From: Candidatus Heimdallarchaeota archaeon
GTDB taxonomy: Archaea > Asgardarchaeota > Heimdallarchaeia > Heimdallarchaeales > Kariarchaeaceae
Assembly: GCA_015522385.1 (NCBI GenBank)
Contig: WAMJ01000075.1
Location: forward strand, 1 to 30,746
Direction: 5' to 3'
DNA: 30,746 nucleotides
Part shown: one piece after another, positions 1 to 7,556 of the stretch
Position numbering within the stretch: the first letter of the stretch is position 1
Layout of the letters: every line of letters starts with the position of its first letter
The notes under the pieces: model-generated
Database searches by the model: none
Told to the model about the DNA's origin: nothing
Seen by the model: the letters and a program-made list of their open reading frames with translations, nothing else
Translations under genes and position numbers: made by a program

Positions 1-1
1 C

Positions 2-1459
2 CTTATAGGTGCGTCCGTCCTCAGATTCCTCATAAAGCTGAGGGTCTCTGACGAAATTGTCATCTGCAGTGAGACAGGGAATCTGCCTGATGGAGTTGTA
101 CAACGCGAGAATATCTTCAAAGCAGATATCAGAAAGAAAGAGGATCTACGCTCAATAATCCAAGAAGGTGACATCATCTACAACGGTCAAATTTACACCG
201 AAACTATGGACTATTCAGATGTATTCTCCAAACTCAATCTTCATAGGAATGGACTGATCAACCTCATCGGTGTTGCGAATGAGAAGAAGGCAAAAAGGGT
301 AATAACCTACATACCTGCGTTCCTCTCATGGTTGAAGATTAAAGAACCAATAACTGAAAACTCACACCAACACGTAATAGATGAGATACACTACACGTAC
401 AGTTCAGCCCTAGAGGTCTGCCAAAACTACTGGAAAAAGTCATACTATGGTTATCTTCCGGAATCTATAGCAGGTGATGTTGCCTTGGAGAGCGCAAGTG
501 AATCAACCCAAGATGGAGAATCAACTGGAAAGTCCACGGGAGGTCCGGTGCAGGGAGGACCAGTAGGTGGTTCAAGCGGGAAGCCAAGTGCAGTCATGAA
601 GTCCTCAGGGGGACCAAGTCTAGGAGGACCGTCAAGCGATCCAAGTGGGAAGCAAAGTGAGAAGCCAAGTGAGGAACCAACCACGGAGTCTGCAGAGGCG
701 CCAGATCTGGGAGGAGCCACGAGTGGGGATTCAAAGGAAGATAAAGAAGAATCCAATGAGTCGAAAGAATATGCTGTAGTAAAATCAGAGAAGAAAGATG
801 ATACCGAAGAAATAAAGGAGGAGGGAAAGAAGAAGGGAAAAAACGAGGACAATACTCATGAAGCAGAACTTGAGGGTGAAGAGGAGAAAGCTGCAGTAAG
901 TGGAGAATCGGAAGATGAGGATCCCCTGATAAGGGAGGAGGATTTCGAGACAAAATTAATAGCCATCAGGGGTGGAAGGATCTTTGGTCCATTCGAGGAA
1001 GAGATTACACCCTTACTCTGGAAAGGAGTGAAAATCCAGAAGTTAGAGATACATGGTAGTGGGTCTAAGGTCATGTCATGGGTTCATCCTGAGGACATCG
1101 CCGTTGCAATGATCCAAGCGAGCAACTTTGATGTAGAGGGAGATTTCATGGTCAAGTCATTCGACATATCGACCAGAGAGCTAATCAAGAAGATGGACAC
1201 ATTCAATTACAGCACAACACAGATATCTTTCAAGTCCAATCTTCTGCTGAATATCAAGCTCTTCTTTAGGAGAATTTTCAATCCAGATGCCCTCATGGTG
1301 GATGTGGATTTAGGTACGAAGTTCGCTTTATCGAAAGGCTATGTGATCGACGAGACAAAAGCTGTTAAATCCATGAGGTGGGCATCTCAACATCCCCTCG
1401 ACGTCACGATTGAGGAGAGCTTCGACTGGTTTAACGATTACTACATAAAGAAATTATAG
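2..1459 (+). CDS. Extended-SDR (NAD-dependent epimerase/dehydratase-like) protein, 5' partial, with long low-complexity insertion
   Basis: The frame is open from the first bases of the window, so the true start lies upstream; the ATG at 206 is internal. Before it the frame reads a Rossmann-type stretch (LIGASVLRFLIK, then FKADIRKKEDL and GDIIYNG), matching the strand/helix order of extended short-chain dehydrogenases. After it come LNLHRNGLINLIGVANEKKAKRV and TYSSALEV. Near the C-terminus, IRGGRIFGP and WVHPEDIAVAM correspond to the family's RPgxvyGP and fVhveDvA motifs. Between the halves (residues about 85-240 counted from the ATG at 206) lies a Ser/Gly/Pro-rich then Lys/Glu-rich segment that normal family members lack. 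The only YxxxK candidate (Tyr189, Lys193) falls inside it. Substrate is unknown. The gene converges on larC and their ends overlap by 6 bp. Confidence 0.75.
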   Translation, partial: LIGASVLRFLIKLRVSDEIVICSETGNLPDGVVQRENIFKADIRKKEDLRSIIQEGDIIYNGQIYTETMDYSDVFSKLNLHRNGLINLIGVANEKKAKRVITYIPAFLSWLKIKEPITENSHQHVIDEIHYTYSSALEVCQNYWKKSYYGYLPESIAGDVALESASESTQDGESTGKSTGGPVQGGPVGGSSGKPSAVMKSSGGPSLGGPSSDPSGKQSEKPSEEPTTESAEAPDLGGATSGDSKEDKEESNESKEYAVVKSEKKDDTEEIKEEGKKKGKNEDNTHEAELEGEEEKAAVSGESEDEDPLIREEDFETKLIAIRGGRIFGPFEEEITPLLWKGVKIQKLEIHGSGSKVMSWVHPEDIAVAMIQASNFDVEGDFMVKSFDISTRELIKKMDTFNYSTTQISFKSNLLLNIKLFFRRIFNPDALMVDVDLGTKFALSKGYVIDETKAVKSMRWASQHPLDVTIEESFDWFNDYYIKKL

Positions 1460-2641
1460 TTCATTCCCCTCTTTCAAGAAACGTTCAAGTTCGAGGGGAG
1501 AGTATCCCGTTACCTCACTTAACTTGACAAGATCATCAAATTCATATTTCCCCCCGTACTCACCAAGTTTCATCCTAACCCTAACACCCTTAATAGTGTT
1601 GACGGTAGAGGATGTTCTAGCAGAGATGTGCCTGTCCTGCTGATACACCCTAATTCCGAGAGTTCCAGTGTACTTCATAATCAGATGAGATAGACGGTCC
1701 ATGTCCTCGTTCTTTACGATTACTCTGAAATTCCATCCAGGTCTGTTCTTTTTCATGAACACTGGAGAATAACTCACATCCAGTGCCCCATGTTGCATCA
1801 GTACTGTAGAAGCATGTCCCAAGTGCTCACCCGAAATGTCGTCAAGGTTCGTCTCGAGTATTGTCACGGTAGAGCGTGTCTGTGAGGTAGACCCAAGGCG
1901 AAGGATGACTGCATTTGATCGATCATCGAATGTTTTTGTACCAAAACCAGCAGAAGTATGATTCCAAACCATACTTCCTCGGTTGCCAAAGACCTCTTTA
2001 ATAGCTGCAAGAAGAGTCGCTCCAGTGGGGGTAAGAGCCTCTCCAACCACAGAAGGTTGTGTGGTGAGCAATTCCGATCTGGTGAGGATATACTGGGTGA
2101 CCGGCGCGGGTACTGGAATAACTCCATGAGAGGTCTTGACCCTACCTGAACCAGTTTCGATAGGATGTACGGATACTGTCTCAACCCCTAGTTTTTCGAT
2201 GATGTAGACCACCCCAAATAGGTCGAGCACGGTATCTACCGTTCCGAGTTCATGCAGGTGCACATCCTCAACACCGTGGACGACTTTCTCTCCCTCAACA
2301 AGAGTTTCAAAAGCCATCGTCAGAACCCTCTGCGGTAATTCGGAATTGAGGTTCCTCCCCAGAGTCTCAAGTGAGGTCCGAATCCTCCGTATTCCAAGGA
2401 ACTTGTCCTCACCATCTAGTTTTATCCTGTATCCACGGAGCAACCCCGTGTCCACCAGTTCAATGGTCGCTGATAAATCAACCTCTGTTACATCAATCAC
2501 ATGTGCCAATATTTGCTGAAGTAGCTCAGACTCTGGTATGCCGCTCTGTTGGTGCCAGAGTCCAATCAGTCCAGCGAGGAGCATGTCACCAGAGCATCCG
2601 GATATCGAGGCGTTGATGTCTAAGTGCGGAGTCATCTTCAT
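1454..2641 (-). CDS. larC: LarC-type nickel chelatase of nickel-pincer nucleotide cofactor synthesis
   Basis: About 395 aa. The N-terminus has the LarC (DUF111) signature ISGCSGDMLLAGLI, followed by VHLHELGTVDTVLD and HGVIPVPAPVTQYIL, in family order and at normal length. Known LarC enzymes insert nickel into the pyridinium-bisthiocarboxylate nucleotide in the cytoplasm, the last step of the pincer cofactor used by lactate racemase and relatives. In Lactobacillus larC is split by a programmed frameshift; here it is one continuous frame. The ATG at 2641 shares its A with the eutA stop codon (TGATG), which suggests translational coupling; a GTG at 2644 is an alternative start. The larB, larE and racemase-family genes are not in this window. 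Confidence 0.88.
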   Translation of the reverse strand: MKMTPHLDINASISGCSGDMLLAGLIGLWHQQSGIPESELLQQILAHVIDVTEVDLSATIELVDTGLLRGYRIKLDGEDKFLGIRRIRTSLETLGRNLNSELPQRVLTMAFETLVEGEKVVHGVEDVHLHELGTVDTVLDLFGVVYIIEKLGVETVSVHPIETGSGRVKTSHGVIPVPAPVTQYILTRSELLTTQPSVVGEALTPTGATLLAAIKEVFGNRGSMVWNHTSAGFGTKTFDDRSNAVILRLGSTSQTRSTVTILETNLDDISGEHLGHASTVLMQHGALDVSYSPVFMKKNRPGWNFRVIVKNEDMDRLSHLIMKYTGTLGIRVYQQDRHISARTSSTVNTIKGVRVRMKLGEYGGKYEFDDLVKLSEVTGYSPLELERFLKEGNEL

Positions 2642-4092
2642 CACCGTTCCTTGGAGAAGACCAGACTTTTGACAGTAACTGGGACAACCTGCCCATTGAT
2701 CAGAGGGGCTCCTATGTCGATCCAGTCACCCTCGGCTACCTCTATCTCGTCAATGGAGGCCAGATTGTCCTTGATCCTCGTCTCACGGCGGATCACATTT
2801 CCGACACTGTTGCCAATATCCCTTTTGAATATCAAGAGTATAGGTAAATTCTGATCTATTGTGTTTGGAAGCGCTGCCTCTATTCCTTTTGCAAAGATCT
2901 TCAGCTTCTGGTAGGAAGCACGTACTGGATCCTCGAAGCTCAATGCTACAATCTCCTCACCCTCATTGATATCAAATTTCTGAAGTCCCTTCTGGATCTG
3001 GTCACGGACGTAGTCAACACTGAGAAGCTCACGATCTATATCTACGTTGATCACGGGGACATTTCTAAGGGGGAATTCAAGGGAATCATCATCGAGGAAA
3101 CAAGTGGATCCTGAGACCTGAAGCGTATAGCATCCTGCTCCAATAACTGTGGCACGTATCTTGTTGTCCGGTTCCAGAACTCGTCCGGGGAGTTTGGCAA
3201 ACTGGGACTTTATCGCCTGTCCGAGCAGGTATCCGATGTCATTGAAATTTCTTTTCTCGTCCGAGTAGATCATCTCAGACACTCCACCAGAGAAGATGTA
3301 CTCTACCTCCCCCTCCGGGAATTCAATGTCTGGTGTCATCATGAGGCTATCTGTCAGATCTGAGTTGGGTCTTGGTGCAATGGACTCGATCAGTGAATTG
3401 GAGAACTGCTCGGAAATCTTCTTCAGATCCACTTCGGATATATGATCTCCTACCTTGTACTTCATTCCTAGAGAATCAATCACTTTTTCCGCTGGCTCAT
3501 CTATACGTGTGATTCTATTCTCACCGTTCACGGCAATTAGTCTCCCACCAACTGATATGCAAGAAGTTGATATTACCCTACCCCTGTGTGTGATCGCAAT
3601 GTTTGAAGTTCCACCTCCGATATCGCAGGAGATGACAAAAGCATCTGTACCGTACGACCTATCAACTGCACCGGATCCAAAAGCAGCGATTAGGGATTCG
3701 AAATTTGGACCAGCTGATGCGGCAACGAACTTCCCCGCGTCCTCCGCTAGCATCTCGACTATCTCATAGGCGTTTCGCTTCTTGGCGGTCTCACCTGTGA
3801 CAATGACAACACCAGTCTCAACGTCCTTCTGCTCGATCTGAGCTTTGGCGTACTCTTCCCTGAAGAAGTCCACGACCCGAGCTGTATCTATTGTCTCGGC
3901 ATCGAGTAACGGGGTGTCAATGATCGGTGACTTGTAGATTACCTCACGGTTTGTGACCTCGAACCGCCTGGAGTAGGACTTCTCGTTCCTGGTCAAGGTG
4001 ATCTTGGAGAATACAAGGTGACTTGTCGAAGACCCCACGTCGATACCGACACTGAGTAGGTCAATCTGGTCTTCGGAAATGGCTAATGACAC
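2641..4092 (-). CDS. eutA: EutA-like ethanolamine ammonia-lyase reactivating factor
   Basis: 483 aa, the normal EutA length. It has the ASKHA ATPase phosphate-1 motif near the N-terminus (VGIDVGSSTSHLVFS), then the EutA-specific VIVTGETAKKRNA, FVAASAGPNFESLIAAFGSGA and the phosphate-2 motif CDIGGGTSNIA followed by VGGRLI. EutA uses ATP to release damaged adenosylcobalamin from ethanolamine ammonia-lyase. The start is GTG at 4092, with a TATA-like box (TTTATAATTTC on the minus strand, centred near 4118) about 26 nt before it, so the message is probably leaderless. eutB and eutC are not in the window, so the client could instead be another B12 enzyme. Confidence 0.88.
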   Translation of the reverse strand: MSLAISEDQIDLLSVGIDVGSSTSHLVFSKITLTRNEKSYSRRFEVTNREVIYKSPIIDTPLLDAETIDTARVVDFFREEYAKAQIEQKDVETGVVIVTGETAKKRNAYEIVEMLAEDAGKFVAASAGPNFESLIAAFGSGAVDRSYGTDAFVISCDIGGGTSNIAITHRGRVISTSCISVGGRLIAVNGENRITRIDEPAEKVIDSLGMKYKVGDHISEVDLKKISEQFSNSLIESIAPRPNSDLTDSLMMTPDIEFPEGEVEYIFSGGVSEMIYSDEKRNFNDIGYLLGQAIKSQFAKLPGRVLEPDNKIRATVIGAGCYTLQVSGSTCFLDDDSLEFPLRNVPVINVDIDRELLSVDYVRDQIQKGLQKFDINEGEEIVALSFEDPVRASYQKLKIFAKGIEAALPNTIDQNLPILLIFKRDIGNSVGNVIRRETRIKDNLASIDEIEVAEGDWIDIGAPLINGQVVPVTVKSLVFSKER

Positions 4093-4143
4093 ACATTATC
4101 TGCATCTCAAGAAATTATAAACTGCAGTATATTCACCAATGGT

Positions 4144-4446
4144 CTAGGCACGATTGTACTCATGACCGACACGGGTGTGAGCCTCTGACAAGGGTTCGTC
4201 ACCCTGAACGGTCAATTGGAATCCTGCTCCCATTCTAGCACCATTAGAGAATAAAAATCCTGTTGCACAGATGCTCTCTGCCTGCCGCTGTGCGGTTCTT
4301 CTGGTGATAAGACCAGTACCATCGGGAAAACTCAGAGTCGCTTTTCCACCACCATTTGGATCCTCAACCAATTCAAGCGTAGCATCAGCGTCTTTCTCAC
4401 TCTTCTCTACAAATTCACCTTGGACAAACTTAAGGATAGTTGCCAT
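4144..4446 (-). CDS. Small conserved-looking protein of unknown function
   Basis: 100 aa. I do not recognise a family. It is soluble with no membrane segment and a single Cys. The N-terminal half looks like beta strands with an acidic stretch, followed by a Gly-rich turn (DPNGGGKATLSFPDGTG). The central part, ITRRTAQRQAESICATGF, is probably helical. A TATA-like box (CCTTATATTTC, minus strand, near 4473) lies about 27 nt before the ATG, the same spacing as neighbouring genes, which supports a real leaderless gene. It is divergent from the zinc-ribbon gene at 4600 and lies 51 bp upstream of eutA on the same strand. Confidence 0.65.
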   Translation of the reverse strand: MATILKFVQGEFVEKSEKDADATLELVEDPNGGGKATLSFPDGTGLITRRTAQRQAESICATGFLFSNGARMGAGFQLTVQGDEPLSEAHTRVGHEYNRA

Positions 4447-4517
4447 AAATAAACAATTGATTCAAGAAATATAAGGTTATCCGCTTCTAAGTATAAATCT
4501 AGCTGAAATTATTTCCA

Positions 4518-4567
4518 GAATACAATCCTTCACTTGAAGAATTCTGTGTATTCGAAAACAATAAAAC
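4518..4567. promoter_or_regulatory. Inverted repeat and TATA-like element in the divergent region
   Basis: GAATACA at 4518-4524 and TGTATTC at 4547-4553 are perfect 7-bp inverted arms around a smaller inverted pair (CTTC 4528-4531, GAAG 4536-4539). A TATA-like ACAATAAAACC follows at about 4557-4567, about 24 nt before the ATG at 4587. It could be an operator for either divergent gene. A 7-bp match of this kind can occur by chance, so confidence is low. Confidence 0.25.
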
Positions 4568-4599
4568 CTAGTATGAGATTGAGTACATGGCGATAAACT

Positions 4600-5127
4600 A
4601 TCAAGTGCAAAGAATGTCATATTCCAATTGTTCGATATCCTTGTCCGGACTGTGGGTATACTGAGAAGGTTCAGGTCAAGAGTGGAGAGGATAGAATTAT
4701 CCCCCCGTCAGAACGATTCAGGAAGGAATCTGAAGAGCCTGAACACACAATACGTCCCTCCAGCGTTGCTGAGAATGAAAGGCAAAAGGAGAAAAACGAG
4801 ATGGTCAGGCCATCAGAGATCGTCAATGACAAAACCCGAGGGATAAAGATCACCGAATTCGGGGGCAAGGGAACGATTGATGTCAACGAGATGCCTGCCA
4901 AGACAGTCAAGGAGCTTCTGGCCCAGAGAAATAAGGAACTGGAGGAGAAGGAAGTCCAGAAGAGTGAGCCCCCCTCTGATGATACGCTCTCGATCAAGGA
5001 CCTTGAATCCGTCAAAAGCGAGGTGGAGGACTCTCTGGAGAAATCCGAGGATGAAGAGTACAAGAAGAAGGTCAAATCGACTCTCCACGAGGTGGTGACC
5101 TTACTCGAACAGCTAATCAGAGATTAG
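4600..5127 (+). CDS. Zinc-ribbon protein with charged C-terminal helices; start codon unclear
   Basis: From 4600 the frame reads IKCKECHIPIVRYPCPDCGY, a CxxC-x8-CxxC zinc ribbon, and continues to the stop at 5127 (175 codons). The rest is hydrophilic: an Arg/Glu-rich linker, a short beta-like patch (ITEFGGKGTIDV), and two charged helices ending in VVTLLEQLIRD. The frame has a stop at 4594-4596 and no ATG, GTG or TTG until ATG 4801, which would lose the ribbon. An ATG at 4587 (MAIN...) sits at leaderless spacing from a TATA-like box but is one frame off; removing one T near 4599 would join it to IKCKEC. So either the start is non-canonical (ATC 4600) or there is an indel. Function unknown. Confidence 0.6.
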   Translation: MKCKECHIPIVRYPCPDCGYTEKVQVKSGEDRIIPPSERFRKESEEPEHTIRPSSVAENERQKEKNEMVRPSEIVNDKTRGIKITEFGGKGTIDVNEMPAKTVKELLAQRNKELEEKEVQKSEPPSDDTLSIKDLESVKSEVEDSLEKSEDEEYKKKVKSTLHEVVTLLEQLIRD

Positions 5128-5177
5128 TCCATTGATTATGCCACAGTGTTATTAAGCCTATAGACAACAATTCTACG

Positions 5178-5591
5178 ATGAGCATCGACTCGTTCAAAAT
5201 ATCAAATTTTTTCCTCGAAGAAAACCTAACTATTGACGGGCACCGGAGTGTACGAGATGCTATTGAGAAGATGGCAGAGCACGGTGTGGGGCATATTCTG
5301 ATCTGCAATGGCGGGGAGCCAAACGGGATTTTCACGGAGCGTGACTTCTTGGTGAATTCCGCAAGATCACGGGCTGACATATCTGAGGTTCCTGTAGACC
5401 GCTGGTCAACACATCCGATGAGGACGGTGGGTCTCAAGGACACGATCAGGGTGGCAATAGATATCTTCACTGCGACAGGAGCCCGCAGATTACCAGTTTT
5501 GAATGAGGAAGGGAAAATCGTTGGGGTCTGCACACTCCAGTCTATTATAATGGGAGTAAACCAGGCCCTAAGACAGAATCTCAGACTTTAG
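5178..5591 (+). CDS. Tandem CBS-domain protein
   Basis: 137 aa made almost entirely of two CBS modules. The first runs from about residue 15 to 70 (SVRDAIEKMAEHGVGHILIC then GIFTERDFL), the second from about 77 to 135 (HPMRTVGLKDTIRVAIDIF, GARRLPVLNEEGKIVGVCTLQSII). CBS pairs bind adenosine nucleotides or S-adenosylmethionine and act as energy sensors or regulatory subunits; the partner here is unknown. A TATA-like box (TTATTAAGCC near 5153) is about 25 nt before the ATG, indicating a leaderless message. Confidence 0.88.
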   Translation: MSIDSFKISNFFLEENLTIDGHRSVRDAIEKMAEHGVGHILICNGGEPNGIFTERDFLVNSARSRADISEVPVDRWSTHPMRTVGLKDTIRVAIDIFTATGARRLPVLNEEGKIVGVCTLQSIIMGVNQALRQNLRL

Positions 5592-5616
5592 GCCGGTTAT
5601 ACAAGTATTTTTTAGT

Positions 5617-5650
5617 TCCCACTCTCAGAACTTTCATAAACTCAGTGGGA
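5617..5650. promoter_or_regulatory. Candidate operator: inverted repeat around a TATA-like box
   Basis: TCCCACT (5617-5623) and AGTGGGA (5644-5650) are perfect 7-bp inverted arms separated by 20 bp. The spacer contains TTTCATAAAC, a TATA-like sequence about 37 nt before the start of the ribbon-helix-helix gene at 5673. A repressor binding both arms would cover the promoter, so autoregulation is a reasonable guess. No binding data. Confidence 0.35.
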
Positions 5651-5672
5651 GCAAAGAACTATAGGTGGTATT

Positions 5673-6008
5673 ATGGTAAAATCAGGTAACTCACAATTTG
5701 GGCGTATGTCCTTCTCGTGCCCTCACTCGCTGAAAGACAAGATTCGAGAAGTTTCGGAAAAAGAGGGAATCAGCATGAGCTCAAAGATAGTGGAATTATT
5801 GAACCTTGCTTTGAGCATGGAGAACAACTACGCGGACAGCGGCTCTGACGACATTCTAAGACTAGAAAACACGGTATCCCACCTCGAAGAGGAAATCATC
5901 GAGCAAAAGAGAATCAACGCAATCTTTGAGGAGAAGATCGACCTGCTCAGATACGAGATGGCGAGACTAAACTCCTTCAAGGAAATCTCTAATTCTAATT
6001 TGAACTAG
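5673..6008 (+). CDS. Ribbon-helix-helix-like DNA-binding protein with C-terminal coiled coil
   Basis: 111 aa. Residues about 10-48 (MSFSCPHSLKDKIREVSEKEGISMSSKIVELLNLAL) read as a beta strand followed by two helices with the spacing of a MetJ/Arc-type ribbon-helix-helix fold. Residues about 58-103 form a heptad-like charged helix (LENTVSHLEEEIIEQKRINAIFEEKIDLLRYEMARL in part), a probable coiled coil for dimer or tetramer formation. Such proteins are usually transcription regulators that bind short inverted repeats, and one lies at 5617-5650 over its own promoter. It stands immediately upstream of the small GTPase gene, with a separate TATA-like element between them. Confidence 0.6.
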   Translation: MVKSGNSQFGRMSFSCPHSLKDKIREVSEKEGISMSSKIVELLNLALSMENNYADSGSDDILRLENTVSHLEEEIIEQKRINAIFEEKIDLLRYEMARLNSFKEISNSNLN

Positions 6009-6086
6009 TAGAGTGTCGAATTCTTGGTAATCAACTGACTAGATTTTTAAGCCCCAAAAAAATGAATTCATTGGAGATTAATCAGA

Positions 6087-6731
6087 ATGTTCTGGAAGAA
6101 GAAGTCAAAACCACCCAAGGAAGTAGTCAAGAAATCAGGGGACGGAACCGAGAATTACTTCGTTAAGCTGGTTCTAATGGGAGACGGTGCAGTCGGAAAG
6201 ACCAGTCTCAGGAGAAACTATCTCGGTTTAGGATTCACCACAGAACACATGATGACAATTGGAGCGGATTTCGCTGCAACGGACAAGGAGTTCGAGTTCA
6301 CCGGTAAGGACGGATCACCGAAGAAGTTCAAGGTAACCTTTCAAATTTGGGACCTCGCAGGACAGTCTACATTTCAGAACGTGAGATCAATGTACTACAA
6401 GGGTTGTCTCGGCGGCCTACTCGTCTTCGACCGAACACGTCCCACCTCATTCCAAAACATTGGTGGTTGGCTCGATGAGATGTACAAGCACAATAAGAGA
6501 GGGAAGATCCCCCTGGTTCTCCTCGGAAACAAAGCAGATCTTGTCCCAGAAGCGAAGGAGGTCGTCTCCCAAGAGGAGGTCGACAAGTACCTTGAAGAGC
6601 TCAACAAAAAGTACGCCACCGACAAATTCAGCATAAAGTACTTTGACACAAGTGCACTCACGGGGCAGAACGTGGAGGAAGCTTTCCACACACTAGCTCA
6701 GAACATCATGAAATCATTGGGAGCAATTTAA
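6087..6731 (+). CDS. Ras/Rab-like small GTPase
   Basis: 214 aa. G1 is GDGAVGKTS (residues 32-40), switch I Thr is in MTIGADF (Thr57), G3 is WDLAGQ (88-93), G4 is NKAD (148-151) and G5 is TSAL (188-191). The set is complete, so GTP binding and hydrolysis are expected. A 24-residue N-terminal extension starts MFWKKKSKPPK, aromatic and strongly basic, while the C-terminus has no Cys for prenylation. If the protein sits on membranes it may do so through this N-terminal patch. A loop insertion (TGKDGSPKK, about 72-80) lengthens the inter-switch. A TATA-like ATTTTTAAG is centred near 6047, about 40 nt upstream. Ras-superfamily GTPases of this type are abundant in Asgard archaea. Confidence 0.95.
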   Translation: MFWKKKSKPPKEVVKKSGDGTENYFVKLVLMGDGAVGKTSLRRNYLGLGFTTEHMMTIGADFAATDKEFEFTGKDGSPKKFKVTFQIWDLAGQSTFQNVRSMYYKGCLGGLLVFDRTRPTSFQNIGGWLDEMYKHNKRGKIPLVLLGNKADLVPEAKEVVSQEEVDKYLEELNKKYATDKFSIKYFDTSALTGQNVEEAFHTLAQNIMKSLGAI

Positions 6732-6755
6732 TACTTGAAAAAACCGTAGAAAGAT

Positions 6756-7517
6756 ATGAAATGGGTAGATTCACACTGCCACCTCCACAAACCATGGTTC
6801 AAGAATCTGGACGACGTTATCGAAAGATCCACACAGGTGGGTGTAGAGCTCATAGTGAACTGCGCATCAGACCCCAAGAGTTTCCGAGAGGTTGTGGAGA
6901 AATCCTCAGCAGATCCTGTGTACCACACCCTTGGAATACAACCCACCCTCGCCAACAAGTTTGTAAACGAGGATATGATCAAATTCTTCGAGCAGTTCAT
7001 GGACAAGAAAATGCTAGCCATAGGTGAGGTAGGTCTTGATTACTATTGGGTAAAAGACGCTAAAGATCAGGAGCGTCAAAGAGAGCTGTTCACCAATATC
7101 ATAAAGGCATCGAACGAGCTGAACCTCCCCCTGGTCATCCATTCGAGGAAGGCAGAGAGTGACTGCCTAGACCTGCTCGAAAAGCATGCTCAGACCCCGG
7201 TGCTCGTTCACTCCTTCGATGGTAACCTTGTGGAGACCAAACGGGCAGTTGATCTAGGATACACTATCTCTGTACCGACAAATGTAACCATCAGGAAGAA
7301 TCGCAGAAAAGTCGTCAAGCGAGCAGGATTGGAAAATATTGTCCTCGAGACGGACTCGCCCTTCTGTGCACCCGACAAATCAATCGAGAGAAACGACCCC
7401 AGCACGATCCCAACTGCAGGAGGGTACATCGCGAAACTCCTTGAGATAGATGTGGAAGAAGTGGCTGAAGTCACCACGAGGAATGCCAAGAACTTCTATT
7501 CAGTCCAGAGTAAATAG
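6756..7517 (+). CDS. tatD: TatD-family metal-dependent hydrolase (putative DNase)
   Basis: 253 aa, standard family length. TIM-barrel amidohydrolase metal ligands are visible in order: DSHCHLH (His7, His9), GEVGLDY (Glu91), VIHSR (His129), VHSFDG (His152) and ETDSPF (Asp200). TatD proteins are cytoplasmic metal-dependent nucleases (3'-5' exonuclease, repair-linked in characterised members); the exact substrate here is unknown. The gene starts 24 bp after the GTPase stop on the same strand and may be co-transcribed with it. Confidence 0.92.
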   Translation: MKWVDSHCHLHKPWFKNLDDVIERSTQVGVELIVNCASDPKSFREVVEKSSADPVYHTLGIQPTLANKFVNEDMIKFFEQFMDKKMLAIGEVGLDYYWVKDAKDQERQRELFTNIIKASNELNLPLVIHSRKAESDCLDLLEKHAQTPVLVHSFDGNLVETKRAVDLGYTISVPTNVTIRKNRRKVVKRAGLENIVLETDSPFCAPDKSIERNDPSTIPTAGGYIAKLLEIDVEEVAEVTTRNAKNFYSVQSK

Positions 7518-7556
7518 ACAAAGAAATTAATACACAAGCTCACAACTGCATACTGT

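Noticed and set aside
451..1074. Several minus-strand frames opposite the SDR insertion
   Set aside because: They are Ser/Pro/Leu-rich mirror images of the low-complexity insertion.
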